A stretch of DNA of 64,000 nt from Spodoptera frugiperda (GCF_023101765.2 NC_064233.1:7215501-7279500); one strand, 5' to 3'; shown: positions 43,699 through 51,725, counted from the stretch's first letter. The notes: generated by a model from the letters alone, not told the origin. Made by a program: numbers and translations.

Positions 43699-46600
43699 GG
43701 CATCATAACTCCCGAACGGATGGAGTGATTTCAATTTAGTTTTTTTCGTATGAAAGGGGACTTATGTGCGAGTGTTTTTAGACATGTTTGATGAAAATCG
43801 GTTGAGCCGTTTTAAAGTTATGGGCGGTGAAAGTGGGGAGATTAGCCGAAGGTCTGCAAATATACTGGAATGGGGTCTCAAATTAAACCGCACTGAAAGA
43901 ATATATTGAAAGATATTATTTTTTTGTATTAACAAAAATAAAAAATTAAATAAAATATTTAAAAAAAAATTAAAAAAATTAAAATTAAATTAAAAATTTA
44001 ATAACAAAAATATAAAATTTTTAATTTAACGTTTTATTATAAATAAAAAATCTGGCACCAATGTAATCTTTAACCTACTTTTAGAAACAAAAACTAGTAA
44101 TTAATAAGTAAAAAAAAAAAAAAATTAAAGCGAACAAGCTTGACCTTACATGTAATCTTTACCTTAACATTACAAGAATCGAAATTATAGTAAGTATATG
44201 TAATATACTAAGCCTAACTTAACCTAACCTACCTATAAAAAGTATAAAATAAAAAATTAAATTAAAAATTTAAAAAACCCCCGACACAAAAACTTAATTT
44301 CGCGGCGCTGATCGCTTACCATCAGGTGACAAGTATGCTCGTTTGCCCCCTATTTCATAAAAAAAAAATACTGAGGAGGCCTGTCGCGACGTCTGTGGAC
44401 GTTAAGCAGGCTCCACTCAGTATAATTTATAATCACTACATAGTATAAAACAAAGTCGCTTTCTCTGTCCCTATGTTCCTTTGTACGCATAAGGGTCTCA
44501 GCACACATATGGGATCGGAAAGGGATCGTCACCGTATCGCCTCGAGCCGTTCAGAATGGTTTGTATTAAACTCCCTACTGCAACGCACACTAATCGGAAT
44601 AATAACGTAATCGCCTCGCCTCGGAACAGGCTCCGAACTTGAATTCCCGCGCTTACGGCTCATCGTCCCCGCGCTTACGTTTCTCCGTCCCCGCGCTTAC
44701 GTGTCTCCGTCCCCGCGCTTACGTCTCTCCGTACCGACTAACTATCGTGTTAGTCTAGTCGGTGTCGCCTAGCCGTAGCCGAGTTGACGTACAGGCGCTG
44801 CTGATACGCTTTCGTTACGTGCATACGGTAGGTTGACGCCTGGTTGACAGCGAGGCGAAAGGCGTTACGGTTACGATCCCTTTCCGATCCCATATGTGTG
44901 CTGAGACCTTAAATCTTTAAAACTACGCAACGGATTTTGTTGCGGTTTTTTTGATAGATAGATAGAGTGATTCAAGAGGAAGGTTTTTATGTATTTATAA
45001 TAGGTACATGCATTATTATCACCATTGCAGTATGCGAAGCTGGGTCGGGTCGCTAGTAATCTATACTAATATTATAGCTGAAAAGTTTATTTGTTTGTTT
45101 GTTTGTTTGAACGCGCTAATCTCCAGAACTACTGGTCCGATTTGAATAATTCTTTTTGTGTTAGATAGTGCATTAATCGAGGAAGGCTATAGGCCATAAA
45201 ACATCACGCTATGACCTATAGGAGTCAAGTAGAGCAGGTAAAACCGCGCAGAAGAAGCTAGTATATAATAAATACATAATTTAATATATCTCACGATAGT
45301 TTTATTGCAAGAATATTATAATGTTATCATATACATATACAATATAAATCTATGTACTGTCTATGTAAGAAAAACAAATCTGATTGCGGGTATTATCCTT
45401 GAATGTAGACCTCATAGATAAACACTGTTTATATGTTACTGGGTTGACATAGTATTAGTACTATGATTAGATAATAACTATGTTTAGAATGTTAGTAAAC
45501 GTGACTGCCAAACATGGAGGCTCGTGTTCGATTTCCGTATTAGGCAATTGGGATTAGGATATTCGGGACTAAAATTAATTACATATTATGTTATCGGCTT
45601 ACTCACGTAACTGTTTGACAAGAAACTCGACTAGTTTCAAGCCATACTAGAGGCTCATATTCATGAGCAGCATTCCGCGACACGCGACGCGGCGATTGTC
45701 GCGCTGCTACTGGCCTCTAGCATGGCTTGAAACTAGTCGAGTTCCTCGTCAAACAGTTACGTGAGTAAGCCGATAACATAATAATTAATTTAGTATGTCT
45801 CACGAAAGGAACTAAAATTATAAGTAATACTTAGCAACACATTAAGAGTTTATGATTTGATTTTCGTAATTTATTAATTAATTTGAATTCGATAACGACG
45901 TGAATGAGATTATTAAAAAATTGTGAATTATCGTGTAATTTTGATAAAAAAATAATTGATTTGTGTCAATGTAAGTAGATACAGAAAGCTATCCTGTGTG
46001 ATAAAATGTTTTCTTATATGAATTGATTTCAGACAGATTTTTTTAATAGTTTTTTTTTTATTCTTAAAATAGTTTAGATTATAGAATATTGTACTCAACC
46101 GCAACTCCTATTACATATGGCATAAGACTCATAACATTACCGTTGAAAAACTGTTACATTGCATAACAAAAATATGATTCTTTACCTATAATACCTTCGT
46201 CTTTACTACTCCTAACTGAATTTTAAACCCTATCACAACGTCACTTGACTGCCTCGCTGGTCCCGGGTTCGATTCCCGGGTCGGCTAAACTATTACTGGA
46301 CTTTTATCGGATTTCGAAAATATCTCATTAGTAGCACGGAGTCTGGAATGGTCCTCAGTACATGGCAATAGGATCACTCCCTATTACATAGAATTGGGAC
46401 TGATAACGATAACACAAAAAGTTTGAAAACTGGTTGTACATTGTATAGCGGCATTACGTGCCGTAATGAGCACCTCTGCCTACCCCTTCGGGGATGAATA
46501 CGCGTGAAGTTGCGTAGTTGCGTGACAAACGGTGAAGGAAAACATCGAGAGGAAACCTGGGCTTATAATTTCTAATTATAAGTTTAAAATCGCCAACCCG

Positions 46601-49600
46601 CATTGAGCAAGCGAGGTAATAAATGCTCAAACCTACTCTGTGTGAGAAAAAGCCTTCGTGGTTACCAATCCTAACCAAAGAAACTCAATTTTAAACCCAA
46701 CAGCACTAAAATCGTAATTCCATTGTCCACAGATAGACGAATACAAAGCTCAGGCGCACGAGAGCATGCAGAATGCGTGGCGCATTGTGAACCTGTCAAA
46801 CTGGAGTGTTGAGAAGAAGGGGGCCAAGGGGGACCTGGTCGAGTCCAAGAAGACTGAACAGTTCGGCAAGGTGTATAGGTTTACTGTGAGTATACATTTA
46901 TAGTTAACTTTTTATGGTATAAGCTGGTAAACGAGCTGACGTATTACCTGATGGTAAGCAATCGCCGCCGCCCATGGACACTTGAAACACAAGAGGCGTT
47001 TCAATTGCGTTGCTGGCTTTTTGAGTTTTTTTTTTTTTTTTTTTTTTGAGGGAGGAAAATCATCCAATGACTTCTCCCGCCTTGGGCGAAGCGAGAGGAA
47101 GTGTCAGACTCTTACTGACTAATAACCACCCCGTTCCTACTCCTGCCTGTCGAGCCAGAGCCCCGGTAAACCCGCTAGGTAGTCCGCAGCTCCGGATCAG
47201 GCATTAGATCTACTGGGGTGGTGTGATGGTTCTCTGAGGCGCGTGCGGAACGCGATTCTGATCTGATTCTGGTCGGGCGGCGAGCTACCCTTGCTCTCCG
47301 TCCGCAGACCCGCACTTACGGTGGCCGGAGATCGTCTTTTTTATGGTATAAGTCGGTAAACGAGCAGACGGATCACTTGATGGTAAGCAATCGCCGCCGC
47401 CCATGGACACTTGTAACACTAGAGGCGTTAACGCGTTGCTGGCCTTTTGAGTTAGGAATTTAAGGGTTATCGGGGATTGGGAAGGGGGTTAACTGAGCTA
47501 TGTTTTTTATATGGAAAGATGCGTGCTATGGATGCAATCTATAGATGGCGTGCTTCATCGTTGGCAGCATCATCGCTTACCATCAGACGAGCTGGTGGCC
47601 AAACATCATCCTATTAAGTACATAAAAAAGTACAAGTTCACATACATTAATGTTTCTATGTAGAATACTAATTTGTAATAATTAAATACATGATGTAATT
47701 TCATGTTCAATTAGAAAATTTAAATATACAATGTAAGCATTACTGATTAAAAATTATCAAAATTAATCACTAGCAGGGATTTAGATAATTATATTAATAT
47801 TAATTAATAATTAATTCTTGATTAATCGGATCATGTATCGACATGTGATTTGTGTGAATTACCTTATTGTTACAAGGTCTTTGGTCTAGGTTGATAATTA
47901 TACATGGATAGTATTGATAAAGAGTAACTTACCTACATAATATTATAATTAACTAAAAAATGATTTGAAATATATATAAAAATCTATTGCTGTTCGTTAG
48001 TCTCGCTGTACCGATTTGGCAAATTTTAGTCTTGAATTATTGTGAAAGTCCGGGGATGGTTTAAAAACAGACAAAAATAACGTTTGGGGCGGTTGACGCT
48101 TGCCGGGTCAGTAGTTTAAAATAAATGACAGTTCAAAAATTTAAGAACAAATACCGAATATTCACGATATAAAAGGTATAAACCCGTATTCTCCCCTCTG
48201 CATCACCCGACGGTCAGACTGAATGATAATGCCAATGGCATTAAGTCCGCCTTATGTACAATTGTGTATAAAGTTTAAACTTAGACAAAGCTTTAAACTA
48301 AATAAATAAATAAATAAAGTCTAGTCTAACATTTGCAAGGAAAATACTCAAATAAATATTTGTTAATTTTCCAGGGTATAGTGGAAGCTCCTCCCAAGTT
48401 TTTGTACGAGGAGTTCAAGGACAACATCACCAAGCTACCTGAGTGGAACCCCACCATACTGAAGAGTGAACTTATAAAGGTACAGTATTTATGATATAAA
48501 CCGCTAAACGAGCAGGCGGATCACCTGATGATAAGCAATCGCCGCCGCCCATGGACACCCGAAACACCAGAGTCGTTACAAGTGCGTTGCCGGCCTTTTG
48601 GGGGTTAGGAATTTATAGGTTGTTAGGGAATTGGGCAAGATTGGGAAGGGGTAACATTCTCTAATCTTAAATCTCCGAAAAACTGGCATTACATTTGTAA
48701 CTCCTGTCTTGTTGCGGGTATCCATGGCGCTGATTGCATACTACCGGATGATCTGTTTTCATGTTTGGTGCTCATAACATTAAAATTTGCCTTTTTATTA
48801 ATTAGTGTAGTGGTTGGGAAACCGACTATTGCGTAACGTGTTGCTAGTTTGATTCTTGAATGGACCTTGGATTTTTTATTTGTGCTCTACAAAAGAAAGC
48901 CAGGAAAAAGAAAAATCATTCATTCAAAATTTAGTCATTTTAATTCATTCGGTCATTCACTCACCCACCCATTCATTCACTCACTCACCCAATCATTCAT
49001 TCATTCATTAATTCATTCTTTACTCTTTTATTAATCCCTTAAATTCCTGTTTCCAGGAAGTAGGTCCAGGCATAGACCTGTCCTACCAAGTCACAGCGGG
49101 CGGTGGCCGCGGCATCATAGCGCCGCGAGACTTCGTGATACTGCGGTGCACGGCGCCGCTGAACAAGGAGGGGCAGGTGGTGGCGTCGGACCCGTACAGC
49201 TACATCAGCAGTGGGGTCAGTGTCACCGTGCCTGGGTATCCGCCGCATAGGGATCTTGTCAGGTTAGTATCATCGTCAAGAGCGTCAATTTTTAATTTTT
49301 TGACGTGCAAAAGTGTTATTTTATAACCTACTAGCTACTTCCGCGCGGTTTCACCCGCTCTGCTCGGTTCCTATTAATCGTAGCGTGATGTTTTATAGCC
49401 TATAACCTTCCTCGATAAATGCGCTATTCAACACAAAAATAATTATTCAAATCGGACCAGTAGTTCCTAAGATTAGCGCGTTCAAACAAACAAACAAACA
49501 ATCAAACAAACTCTTCAGCTTTATAATATTAGTATAGATTTACAGAAATAAATATCATTTATCATTTATCAATCCCATATACTGAAAATCAATAACTCCT

Positions 49601-50995
49601 TAACGCCCACTCACCACTAGTAAAAGCCCAATCCTTCTTCCTGATCTTCGAATTCCTACCCCTCAAAAATCCTTGTTACTGGCAACTGGCTGCCGTGCAA
49701 CGTGTAGCGGGTTCGATTCCTGCACGAAGCAACTTTTTTGTGTGTCGTGGGTGCGTTTACAAACATACAAGTTCACATACACATGACACCTAGACCCGAA
49801 ACAACAATTTATGGATCACACAAAGAGTTGTTCCATGCGGGAATCGAACCCGCTACACGTTGCACAGCAGCCAGTTCCTCTAAGCTTCCACAATACTAAA
49901 TATTCCCGTTATAAGTTCTAGTAATAGTGTTAGTGACTATGTCAGTTTCAAAGTCAAAGTCAAAATCATTTATTTCAAATAGACCAGGAAGGCACTTTTG
50001 AACGTAAAAGCAAATATAATAATATTAATAACGTCTGTCTGTCGGTCGGTCCTCTAGTGAAGCTATTTGCTCGTTCCAAAGCGTAGATTCCTATGGAGAA
50101 GAACGAGCAAGAAACTCCATAGGTTACTCTTTTTCAGTTTAAAAACTTTTTGTTTAAAAACTTAACTAAATGTTAATTTCCTTAATTTCACAGAGGTCAG
50201 AACAAGGTGGGTTGTTGGTTCCTAAAGCCCCGCACGGTGCAGACGGCGGGCGGCAAGATAGAGACGCACACCGTCTTCCAGTGGCTCATGTGTTGCGATC
50301 TCAAAGGTTTGTGCTTTTAACTTATTTGTTTTTAATGGTGTAAGCCGGTGAACGAGCTGATGGATCTCCTGATGGTAAGCAATCACCGCCGCCCAAGGAC
50401 ACACGAAACACCAGAGGCGTTACAAGTGCGTTTCTGGCATTTTGGGCGTTAGGAATTAAGTTTGTTGGGGGATCGGGGATTGAGAACGTTGGTTGCTGTG
50501 GATGCGTTTGGCTTCCACCAATCATATTCATTGGTACACATAGCTTAGTACTGGTGGAAACTGACTCAGCTAAGCTATGTTTTTTATATGGAAAGATGCG
50601 TGCTATGGATAGCTTCCCTACTATCGATACATTGCATACTTGAGCTGCGCATCTTCCTCGCACAGCTACATAGCTTAGTATCAGTGGACACGGTCACATA
50701 GCTACAAAGTTTCACGGTTTGGCTATTATATCTTCATAGCATCTACATAGCATATCTCTGGTGAAAAAGCAGCGTAGGTCTAATTCACAGTATTTTGAAA
50801 TCGAAAATTTTCAAGACCAATAGTTTAGTTGCAAAACCTCAAAATGTATTTATAGAATAAATAAAATATTGTCTTTGTATTCCAGGTAAAATACCTCAGT
50901 TCGTGTTAGATGCAGCGTTCGCAACAGTAATGTTAGACTACATAGTACACGTGAGGAAATTCGCAGCCGAGGCCAAAGAACAGGGCAGGTTTTAA
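28363..50995 (+). CDS. Start1: Start1 long form: MENTAL plus START lipid transporter (STARD3/MLN64)
   Basis: Eleven exons (28363-28435, 29151-29311, 29925-30083, 30634-30687, 32040-32178, 33022-33191, then 46733-46885, 48375-48479, 49057-49262, 50194-50306, 50886-50995) join in frame to 480 residues. A short tail leads into a MENTAL domain with helices near 57-77, 101-123, 126-148 and 157-178, matching RRFFCLFVTFDLLF and AWGEAWFLDFRVLPQE. Next comes a linker with ERTPLL (202-207) and a KWFSPVETPE stretch (225-234) where STARD3 has its FFAT-like VAP-binding motif. The START domain spans about 265-470 with SYQVTAGGGRG and APRDFV. Family knowledge: this protein anchors in late endosomes and moves sterol; in insects it is linked to ecdysteroid synthesis. 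Confidence 0.88.
28470..28550 (+). mobile_element. LINE 3' tail
   Basis: CGTGCTCCATCGTAGGCCGC and CAGGCGAGATAGCGGCCAAA, inserted 35 bp after the first Start1 coding exon. Confidence 0.75.
29025..29100. repeat. (ACTC)n microsatellite
   Basis: CACTCACTCACACACTCACA and an ACTC run just before the exon 2 acceptor; it overlaps the pyrimidine-rich part of the acceptor region. Confidence 0.9.
29151..29311 (+). CDS. Start1: Start1 exon 2 (first MENTAL helix)
   Basis: Acceptor GTGACCAG preceded by a pyrimidine run. Reads MIPAHSTSLNLVSEDL then STVRRFFCLFVTFDLLFTSL. Donor GTGAGT. The ATG at 29153 could be an alternative start. Confidence 0.85.
29455..29660. mobile_element. MITE family N, copy 1
   Basis: TAAGCGTCCACAGGTCCGCA at the left and CTTGTGGACGCG at the right, with repeated GCATCGTACG and GATGACGTCA inside. 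Sister copy at 36285-36452. Confidence 0.8.
29755..29912. repeat. Short tandem repeat of GTTAACAAATGTTAAAAG type
   Basis: About five imperfect copies of a unit near 27-29 bp (AATGTTAACAAATGTTAAAA), ending 12 bp before exon 3 of Start1. Confidence 0.85.
29925..30083 (+). CDS. Start1: Start1 exon 3 (second MENTAL helix)
   Basis: Acceptor TTTTACAG. Reads MRGETLEQIMNSEIVHYNVK then a long hydrophobic segment, and ends NNWSIIA before GTGAGT. Confidence 0.88.
30207..30296 (-). repeat. Repeat family C fragment
   Basis: CCCCAATTTTCTCAATCCCC and CTTAAATTCCTAACCCCAAA; it runs straight into the 19-bp minisatellite. Confidence 0.7.
30298..30569. repeat. 19-bp minisatellite, about 14 copies
   Basis: Unit GGCCGTAGTCGCCAAGCTT, with variants GTCTCC, CCATAG and CAAACTT. 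Head-to-tail without spacers. Each unit holds an AAGCTT palindrome overlapping AAGCTTGGC. Lies in the intron after MENTAL exon 3. Confidence 0.95.
30634..30687 (+). CDS. Start1: Start1 exon 4 (third MENTAL helix)
   Basis: An 18-codon exon, LSTGCTCALLIAKVFVFD, between TTGTTTCAG and GTAAGT, phase 0 on both sides. Confidence 0.85.
30758..30890 (-). mobile_element. Helitron-like element, family K, reverse
   Basis: TTTGCTATAAACCTCACGGA and GGAAGGAAAATCCGACTTAT, the reverse of the copy at 948. Confidence 0.65.
30905..31015 (-). repeat. Repeat family D, reverse
   Basis: CCATCCAATGACTTCTCCCA to CTCCTGCTTTTCGAGTCGAC, joined to a SINE-2 tail. Confidence 0.8.
31040..31535. mobile_element. SINE-2 cluster
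   Basis: A forward tail (31045-31145) is followed by reverse copies (31255-31475 and a further fragment to 31535) with AATAGGGGGTGAGCCTATTG and GCACGTAATGCCGCTGTACA. Confidence 0.75.
31525..31750 (+). pseudogene. RTE-type LINE C-terminal fragment
   Basis: Translates to RWARKVTEWRPRTGRRSVGR, PPTRWTDDIVRVAGSQWMQV and FVQQWTSLG before TGA, then a short GATGATGA tail. This ending is typical of RTE-clade retrotransposons. 5'-truncated and dead. Confidence 0.8.
32040..32178 (+). CDS. Start1: Start1 exon 5 (fourth MENTAL helix)
   Basis: Acceptor CCCCCCAG. Reads WPNAVQPVYEVFLILTSFTL then AWGEAWFLDFRVLPQELQAK, very close to STARD3. Ends in phase 1 before GTACGG. Confidence 0.9.
32225..32425 (-). repeat. 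Repeat family O (LINE-like tail), reverse
   Basis: AAGTGGCCACTGCTGACCAA and AATGCGGGTTGGCGATTTCA, shared in reverse with 34682-34850 and 46520-46690. Confidence 0.7.
32605..32795 (+). mobile_element. SINE-1
   Basis: GTGGCTGGGCAACCGGCTGC, GCGGGTTTAATTCCCGCACG and the shared body to GACACAGGACAAAATCC. Confidence 0.85.
32820..32998. mobile_element. Hairpin MITE family H
   Basis: TTTAAAACGGGATATTTACC and GTAAATATCCCGTTTTAAGT form its arms. It ends about 23 bp before exon 6 of Start1. Confidence 0.8.
33022..33191 (+). CDS. Start1: Start1 exon 6 (linker with FFAT-like segment)
   Basis: Acceptor CCCAACAG. Carries ERTPLL, then STVKWFSPVETPESSP at the place of the STARD3 phospho-FFAT motif, and ends GEQVILTQEQ before GTATGT in phase 0. 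Confidence 0.85.
33205..33385 (+). mobile_element. Helitron-like element, family L
   Basis: CATAGTATAAAACAAAGTCA to ACGGGTCGCTAGT. Confidence 0.78.
33515..33930. mobile_element. MITE family F, copy 3
   Basis: TACAATGTGATAGGGGCGAG and the reverse ATCACATTGTA ends; about 416 bp and very similar to copy 2. Confidence 0.88.
33962..34062 (-). repeat. Repeat family C fragment, reverse
   Basis: GCTTACCATCAGGTGACCCA end with a diverged body. Confidence 0.6.
34682..34850 (+). repeat. Repeat family O
   Basis: ACAAACGGTGAAGGAAAACA, CCTGGGCTTATAATTTCTGA and GAGAAGAGGCCTTTGGACGC. Confidence 0.7.
34895..35055 (-). repeat. Repeat family D, reverse
   Basis: CAATGTCTTCTCCCGCCTTA to GCTAGGTAGTCAGTC. Confidence 0.75.
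35565..35795 (+). repeat. Repeat family D, long copy
   Basis: Includes the 5' part GCGTGCGGCGCGTCGCGTTC and CATCAGACCACCACAGATGG absent from shorter copies, then the usual body and an A-run. Confidence 0.85.
36111..36232 (-). mobile_element. SINE-1 body, reverse
   Basis: TTTTCTCCTGTGTATTTACA to ACACAAAGAGTTGCTTCATG; the tRNA-like head is missing. Confidence 0.7.
36285..36452. mobile_element. MITE family N, copy 2
   Basis: GTAAGCGTCCACAGGTACGC and GCCTGTGGACGCTTACC form inverted ends of about 17 bp, with GCGATGCGTACC inside. Confidence 0.85.
36788..37005. mobile_element. MITE family E
   Basis: TTTTTCCACCAAAGATGTGC end and the GATAGTAGGGAAGCCATTCA core. Confidence 0.8.
37020..37190 (+). repeat. 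Repeat family D
   Basis: GGGCTGATGCCTGATCCGTA to GGAGAAGTCATTGGATGGAT. Confidence 0.8.
37540..37845. mobile_element. MITE family E, near full length
   Basis: GCTTTTCCACCACAGATGTG and the inverted partner CACATCTCTGGTGGAAAAAA; about 305 bp. Confidence 0.88.
39500..39665 (+). mobile_element. Helitron-like fragment, family J
   Basis: GACTTCCACAAATAATTCAA and CCGTTTCCTAGTTTTAGCGA. Confidence 0.6.
40300..40545 (+). repeat. Repeat family D, long copy
   Basis: CATGCGTACGGTGCGTTGTA, CACCACAGATGGGGCTCAGT and the usual body. Confidence 0.85.
41695..41830 (+). mobile_element. SINE-2 tail
   Basis: TTCACCCCTATTACATGTGA, GTAGCATTACGTGCCATAAT and CTGCCTACCCCTTCGGGGAT. Confidence 0.78.
41991..42236. repeat. 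82-bp tandem repeat, three copies
   Basis: CAGTATAAACTGACC recurs at 41991, 42073 and 42155, an exact 82-bp spacing. Each unit also has CATATAAAGCGAG-like and TTGGTTTTGTATAGCTCA-like parts. The array ends 317 bp before the short-form start codon. Related inverted pieces occur near 40236-40295 and 40608-40645. Confidence 0.88.
42553..42750 (+). CDS. Cbp: Start1 alternative first exon, short form
   Basis: Contains the amphipathic, charged stretch EKHVEELEKVKSPEEFESKL then VANWMKILFNSPQDEEFHAE. ATG context AAAATGG. GC content is higher than that of the flanks. Confidence 0.78.
42553..50995 (+). CDS. Cbp: Start1 short form: START-only product, Cbp-like
   Basis: An alternative first exon (42553-42750, 66 codons) starts MAASSSALPPALNDPEIEKH and ends at donor GTAAGT in phase 0. 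It therefore joins the same acceptor at 46733 as long-form exon 6, giving a 294-residue START-only protein. An in-frame TAA twelve bases before the ATG shows that it must be a first exon. Family knowledge: in silkworm the carotenoid-binding protein (Yellow-blood gene, about 297 residues) and BmStart1 are isoforms of one gene arising from different first exons. The layout here is the same. The product would be soluble and cytosolic, binding a lipid such as a carotenoid or sterol; the ligand is inferred. Transcript evidence is lacking. Confidence 0.75.
42810..43180 (+). repeat. Repeat family C interrupted by an RTE tail
   Basis: GCCGGTAAACGAGCAGACAG start; it breaks at about 42948 and resumes after the GAT run with GGGAATCGAGGATTGGG. 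Confidence 0.85.
42949..43039 (+). mobile_element. RTE LINE 3' tail with (GAT)n
   Basis: GGGAGGCCTTTGTTCAGCAG then GGACGTCTCTCGGCTGATGA and about 14 GAT units. The coding end equals that of the fragment at 31525-31750. Confidence 0.88.
43655..43697. repeat. (CTGT)n microsatellite
   Basis: About eleven CTGT units after GTTTGACGTGT, part of a dispersed element with CATAACTCCCGAACGGATGG. Confidence 0.9.
44434..45058 (+). mobile_element. Helitron-like element, family L, with nested MITE
   Basis: CATAGTATAAAACAAAGTCG to TCGGGTCGCTAGT, interrupted at 44493-44908. Confidence 0.82.
44493..44908. mobile_element. piggyBac-like MITE with internal 22-bp repeats
   Basis: Ends GGGTCTCAGCACACATATGG and reverse partner ATATGTGTGCTGAGACC, extended by GGATCGGAAAGGGATCG. 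Flanked by ATAA and TTAA, consistent with a TTAA target. Four CCCGCGCTTACG units at about 22-bp spacing lie at 44646-44735. Confidence 0.85.
45060..45263 (+). mobile_element. Helitron-like element, family I
   Basis: TCTATACTAATATTATAGCT to GCAGAAGAAGCTAGTA, placed directly after the family L copy. Confidence 0.78.
45575..45795. mobile_element. Long inverted-repeat MITE, family G
   Basis: GGCTTACTCACGTAACTGTT and AACAGTTACGTGAGTAAGCC are exact reverse complements at the arms; CTCGACTAGTTTCAAGCC recurs inside. Related copies at 53305 and 61350. Confidence 0.88.
46235..46515 (+). mobile_element. SINE-2, full length
   Basis: Head TTGACTGCCTCGCTGGTCCC and GGTTCGATTCCCGGGTCGGC, body AGTAGCACGGAGTCTGGAAT, tail CCTACCCCTTCGGGG. 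The head is tRNA-like but without a confirmable cloverleaf. Confidence 0.82.
46520..46690 (+). repeat. Repeat family O
   Basis: GACAAACGGTGAAGGAAAAC and ACCTGGGCTTATAATTTCTA; ends about 42 bp before the shared START exon. Confidence 0.7.
46733..46885 (+). CDS. Start1: Start1 shared exon: start of START region
   Basis: Acceptor TGTCCACAG. Reads IDEYKAQAHESMQNAWRIVN then WSVEKKGAKGDLV, and ends FGKVYRFT before GTGAGT. Common to both isoforms. Confidence 0.9.
46913..47260. repeat. Family C (+) followed by family D (-)
   Basis: GGTATAAGCTGGTAAACGAG to TGCTGGCTTTTTGAG, a T-run, then reverse family D from ATCATCCAATGACTTCTCCC to CAGCTCCGGATCAGGC. Confidence 0.82.
47340..47495 (+). repeat. Repeat family C
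   Basis: TTATGGTATAAGTCGGTAAA to GGGATTGGGAAGGGGGTTAA; fused to a 40-bp family E scrap and a LINE tail (47548-47615). Confidence 0.8.
47965..48112 (-). mobile_element. Helitron-like element, family J, reverse
   Basis: ATCTATTGCTGTTCGTTAGT to GCTTGCCGGGTCAGTAG. Confidence 0.7.
48375..48479 (+). CDS. Start1: Start1 shared exon
   Basis: Acceptor TTTTCCAG. Reads GIVEAPPKFLYEEFKDNITK then LPEWNPTILKSELIK, the early START strands. Confidence 0.9.
48490..48655 (+). repeat. Repeat family C
   Basis: GGCGGATCACCTGATGATAA and CCGAAACACCAGAGTCGTTA; starts about 12 bp after a START exon. Confidence 0.82.
48940..49020. repeat. (ATTC)n/(CACT)n microsatellite
   Basis: TTCATTCACTCACTCACCCA and further ATTC units, 37 bp before the START core exon. 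Confidence 0.85.
49057..49262 (+). CDS. Start1: Start1 shared exon: START core
   Basis: Acceptor TGTTTCCAG. Carries IDLSYQVTAGGGRGIIAPRD then FVILRCTAPL, the most conserved START segment, and ends HRDLV plus AG of an Arg codon before GTTAGT. Confidence 0.92.
49326..49546 (-). mobile_element. Helitron-like element, family I, reverse
   Basis: TACTAGCTACTTCCGCGCGG to AGCTTTATAATATTAGTATA; near full length. Confidence 0.82.
49679..49890. mobile_element. Inverted pair of SINE-1
   Basis: Forward head TGGCAACTGGCTGCCGTGCA..GGTTCGATTCCTGCACG faces a reverse copy with CGGGAATCGAACCCGCTACA. A transcript could fold on itself here. Confidence 0.8.
50194..50306 (+). CDS. Start1: Start1 shared exon
   Basis: Acceptor AATTTCACAG. 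Reads GQNKVGCWFLKPRTVQTAGG then HTVFQWLMCCDLK. Donor GTTTGT, a weaker site. Confidence 0.9.
50335..50490 (+). repeat. Repeat family C
   Basis: GTGTAAGCCGGTGAACGAGC to GGGGATCGGGGATTGAG, joined to a family E MITE. Confidence 0.82.
50495..50772. mobile_element. MITE family E
   Basis: GGATGCGTTTGGCTTCCACC, CACTATCGATACATTGCATA-like core and ATATCTCTGGTGAAAAAGCA. In the last Start1 intron. Confidence 0.82.
50886..50995 (+). CDS. Start1: Start1 terminal exon: C-terminal START helix
   Basis: Acceptor GTATTCCAG. Reads KIPQFVLDAAFATVMLDYIV then HVRKFAAEAKEQGRF and TAA. This helix lids the lipid pocket in START proteins. Confidence 0.92.
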
Positions 50996-51559
50996 CCAAC
51001 CATTCACCAATCAGCAACCAGCAACCAGCTGTTAAGCAGCAACCACTCATTTTGTAAGCAGTGGTTTCTCAGCAACCACTCGTTTTGAATAGGGCTTCCA
51101 ATCGCGTCTGATACACAGTATATGTTTGGTTATTATGTTTTCAGATGTTTCTATCGTGTTTTTTATATCTGTATTTTAAGTTTAAACCAATGTTTTCTGA
51201 TATATTTTTAATCGTAAATAAATCTGTGAATATAAAATCAATTTTTGTTTTTGAAATGTTGTATGTAGTCTTTGTGTCTTCAAAAAACAGTAATCTAATC
51301 ATTTTTCAAAGAAAAATAAACAATTTATTTCTTATTTTTCAATGGTTTAAAACTTTTCATAACATAACATAATTATGATGCGTAATATTTTTTTAAATAC
51401 GCATCACCGTAAACCGACAATTTTTGTTTGGTTTAATTTATTTTCTTATGAAGTGAACTTAATATTATCAAGATCCTACACTGCTGTGACGTTTTGAAGC
51501 CAAATATCCGGCAGCAGAAGAAAGGATAACAGCTTCCGATGATTTAGTAAATTAATCTT

Positions 51560-51725
51560 AAACGATATAAGTTTTTAAACTGACATGGTCACTAACACTA
51601 TTATTAGAACTTATGACGGGATATTTAGCATGTTTATTTATTCCGATGAATGCCGAAATATCGGAAACTCTATATATTATAAAGGAAATATGTAAATATC
51701 CCGTCATAAGTTCTAATAATAATCT
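51560..51725. mobile_element. Hairpin MITE family H
   Basis: TATTAGAACTTATGACGGGA and TCCCGTCATAAGTTCTAATA are perfect arms. Confidence 0.85.

Larger units (their letters stand above)
42751..46732. other. Intron after the short-form first exon
   Basis: All 4 kb is repeats or AT-rich DNA: family C with nested RTE, microsatellite, AT-rich 43900-44280, nested Helitron and piggyBac-like MITE (44434-45058), family I, inverted repeat G, SINE-2 and family O. No exon seen. Confidence 0.6.
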
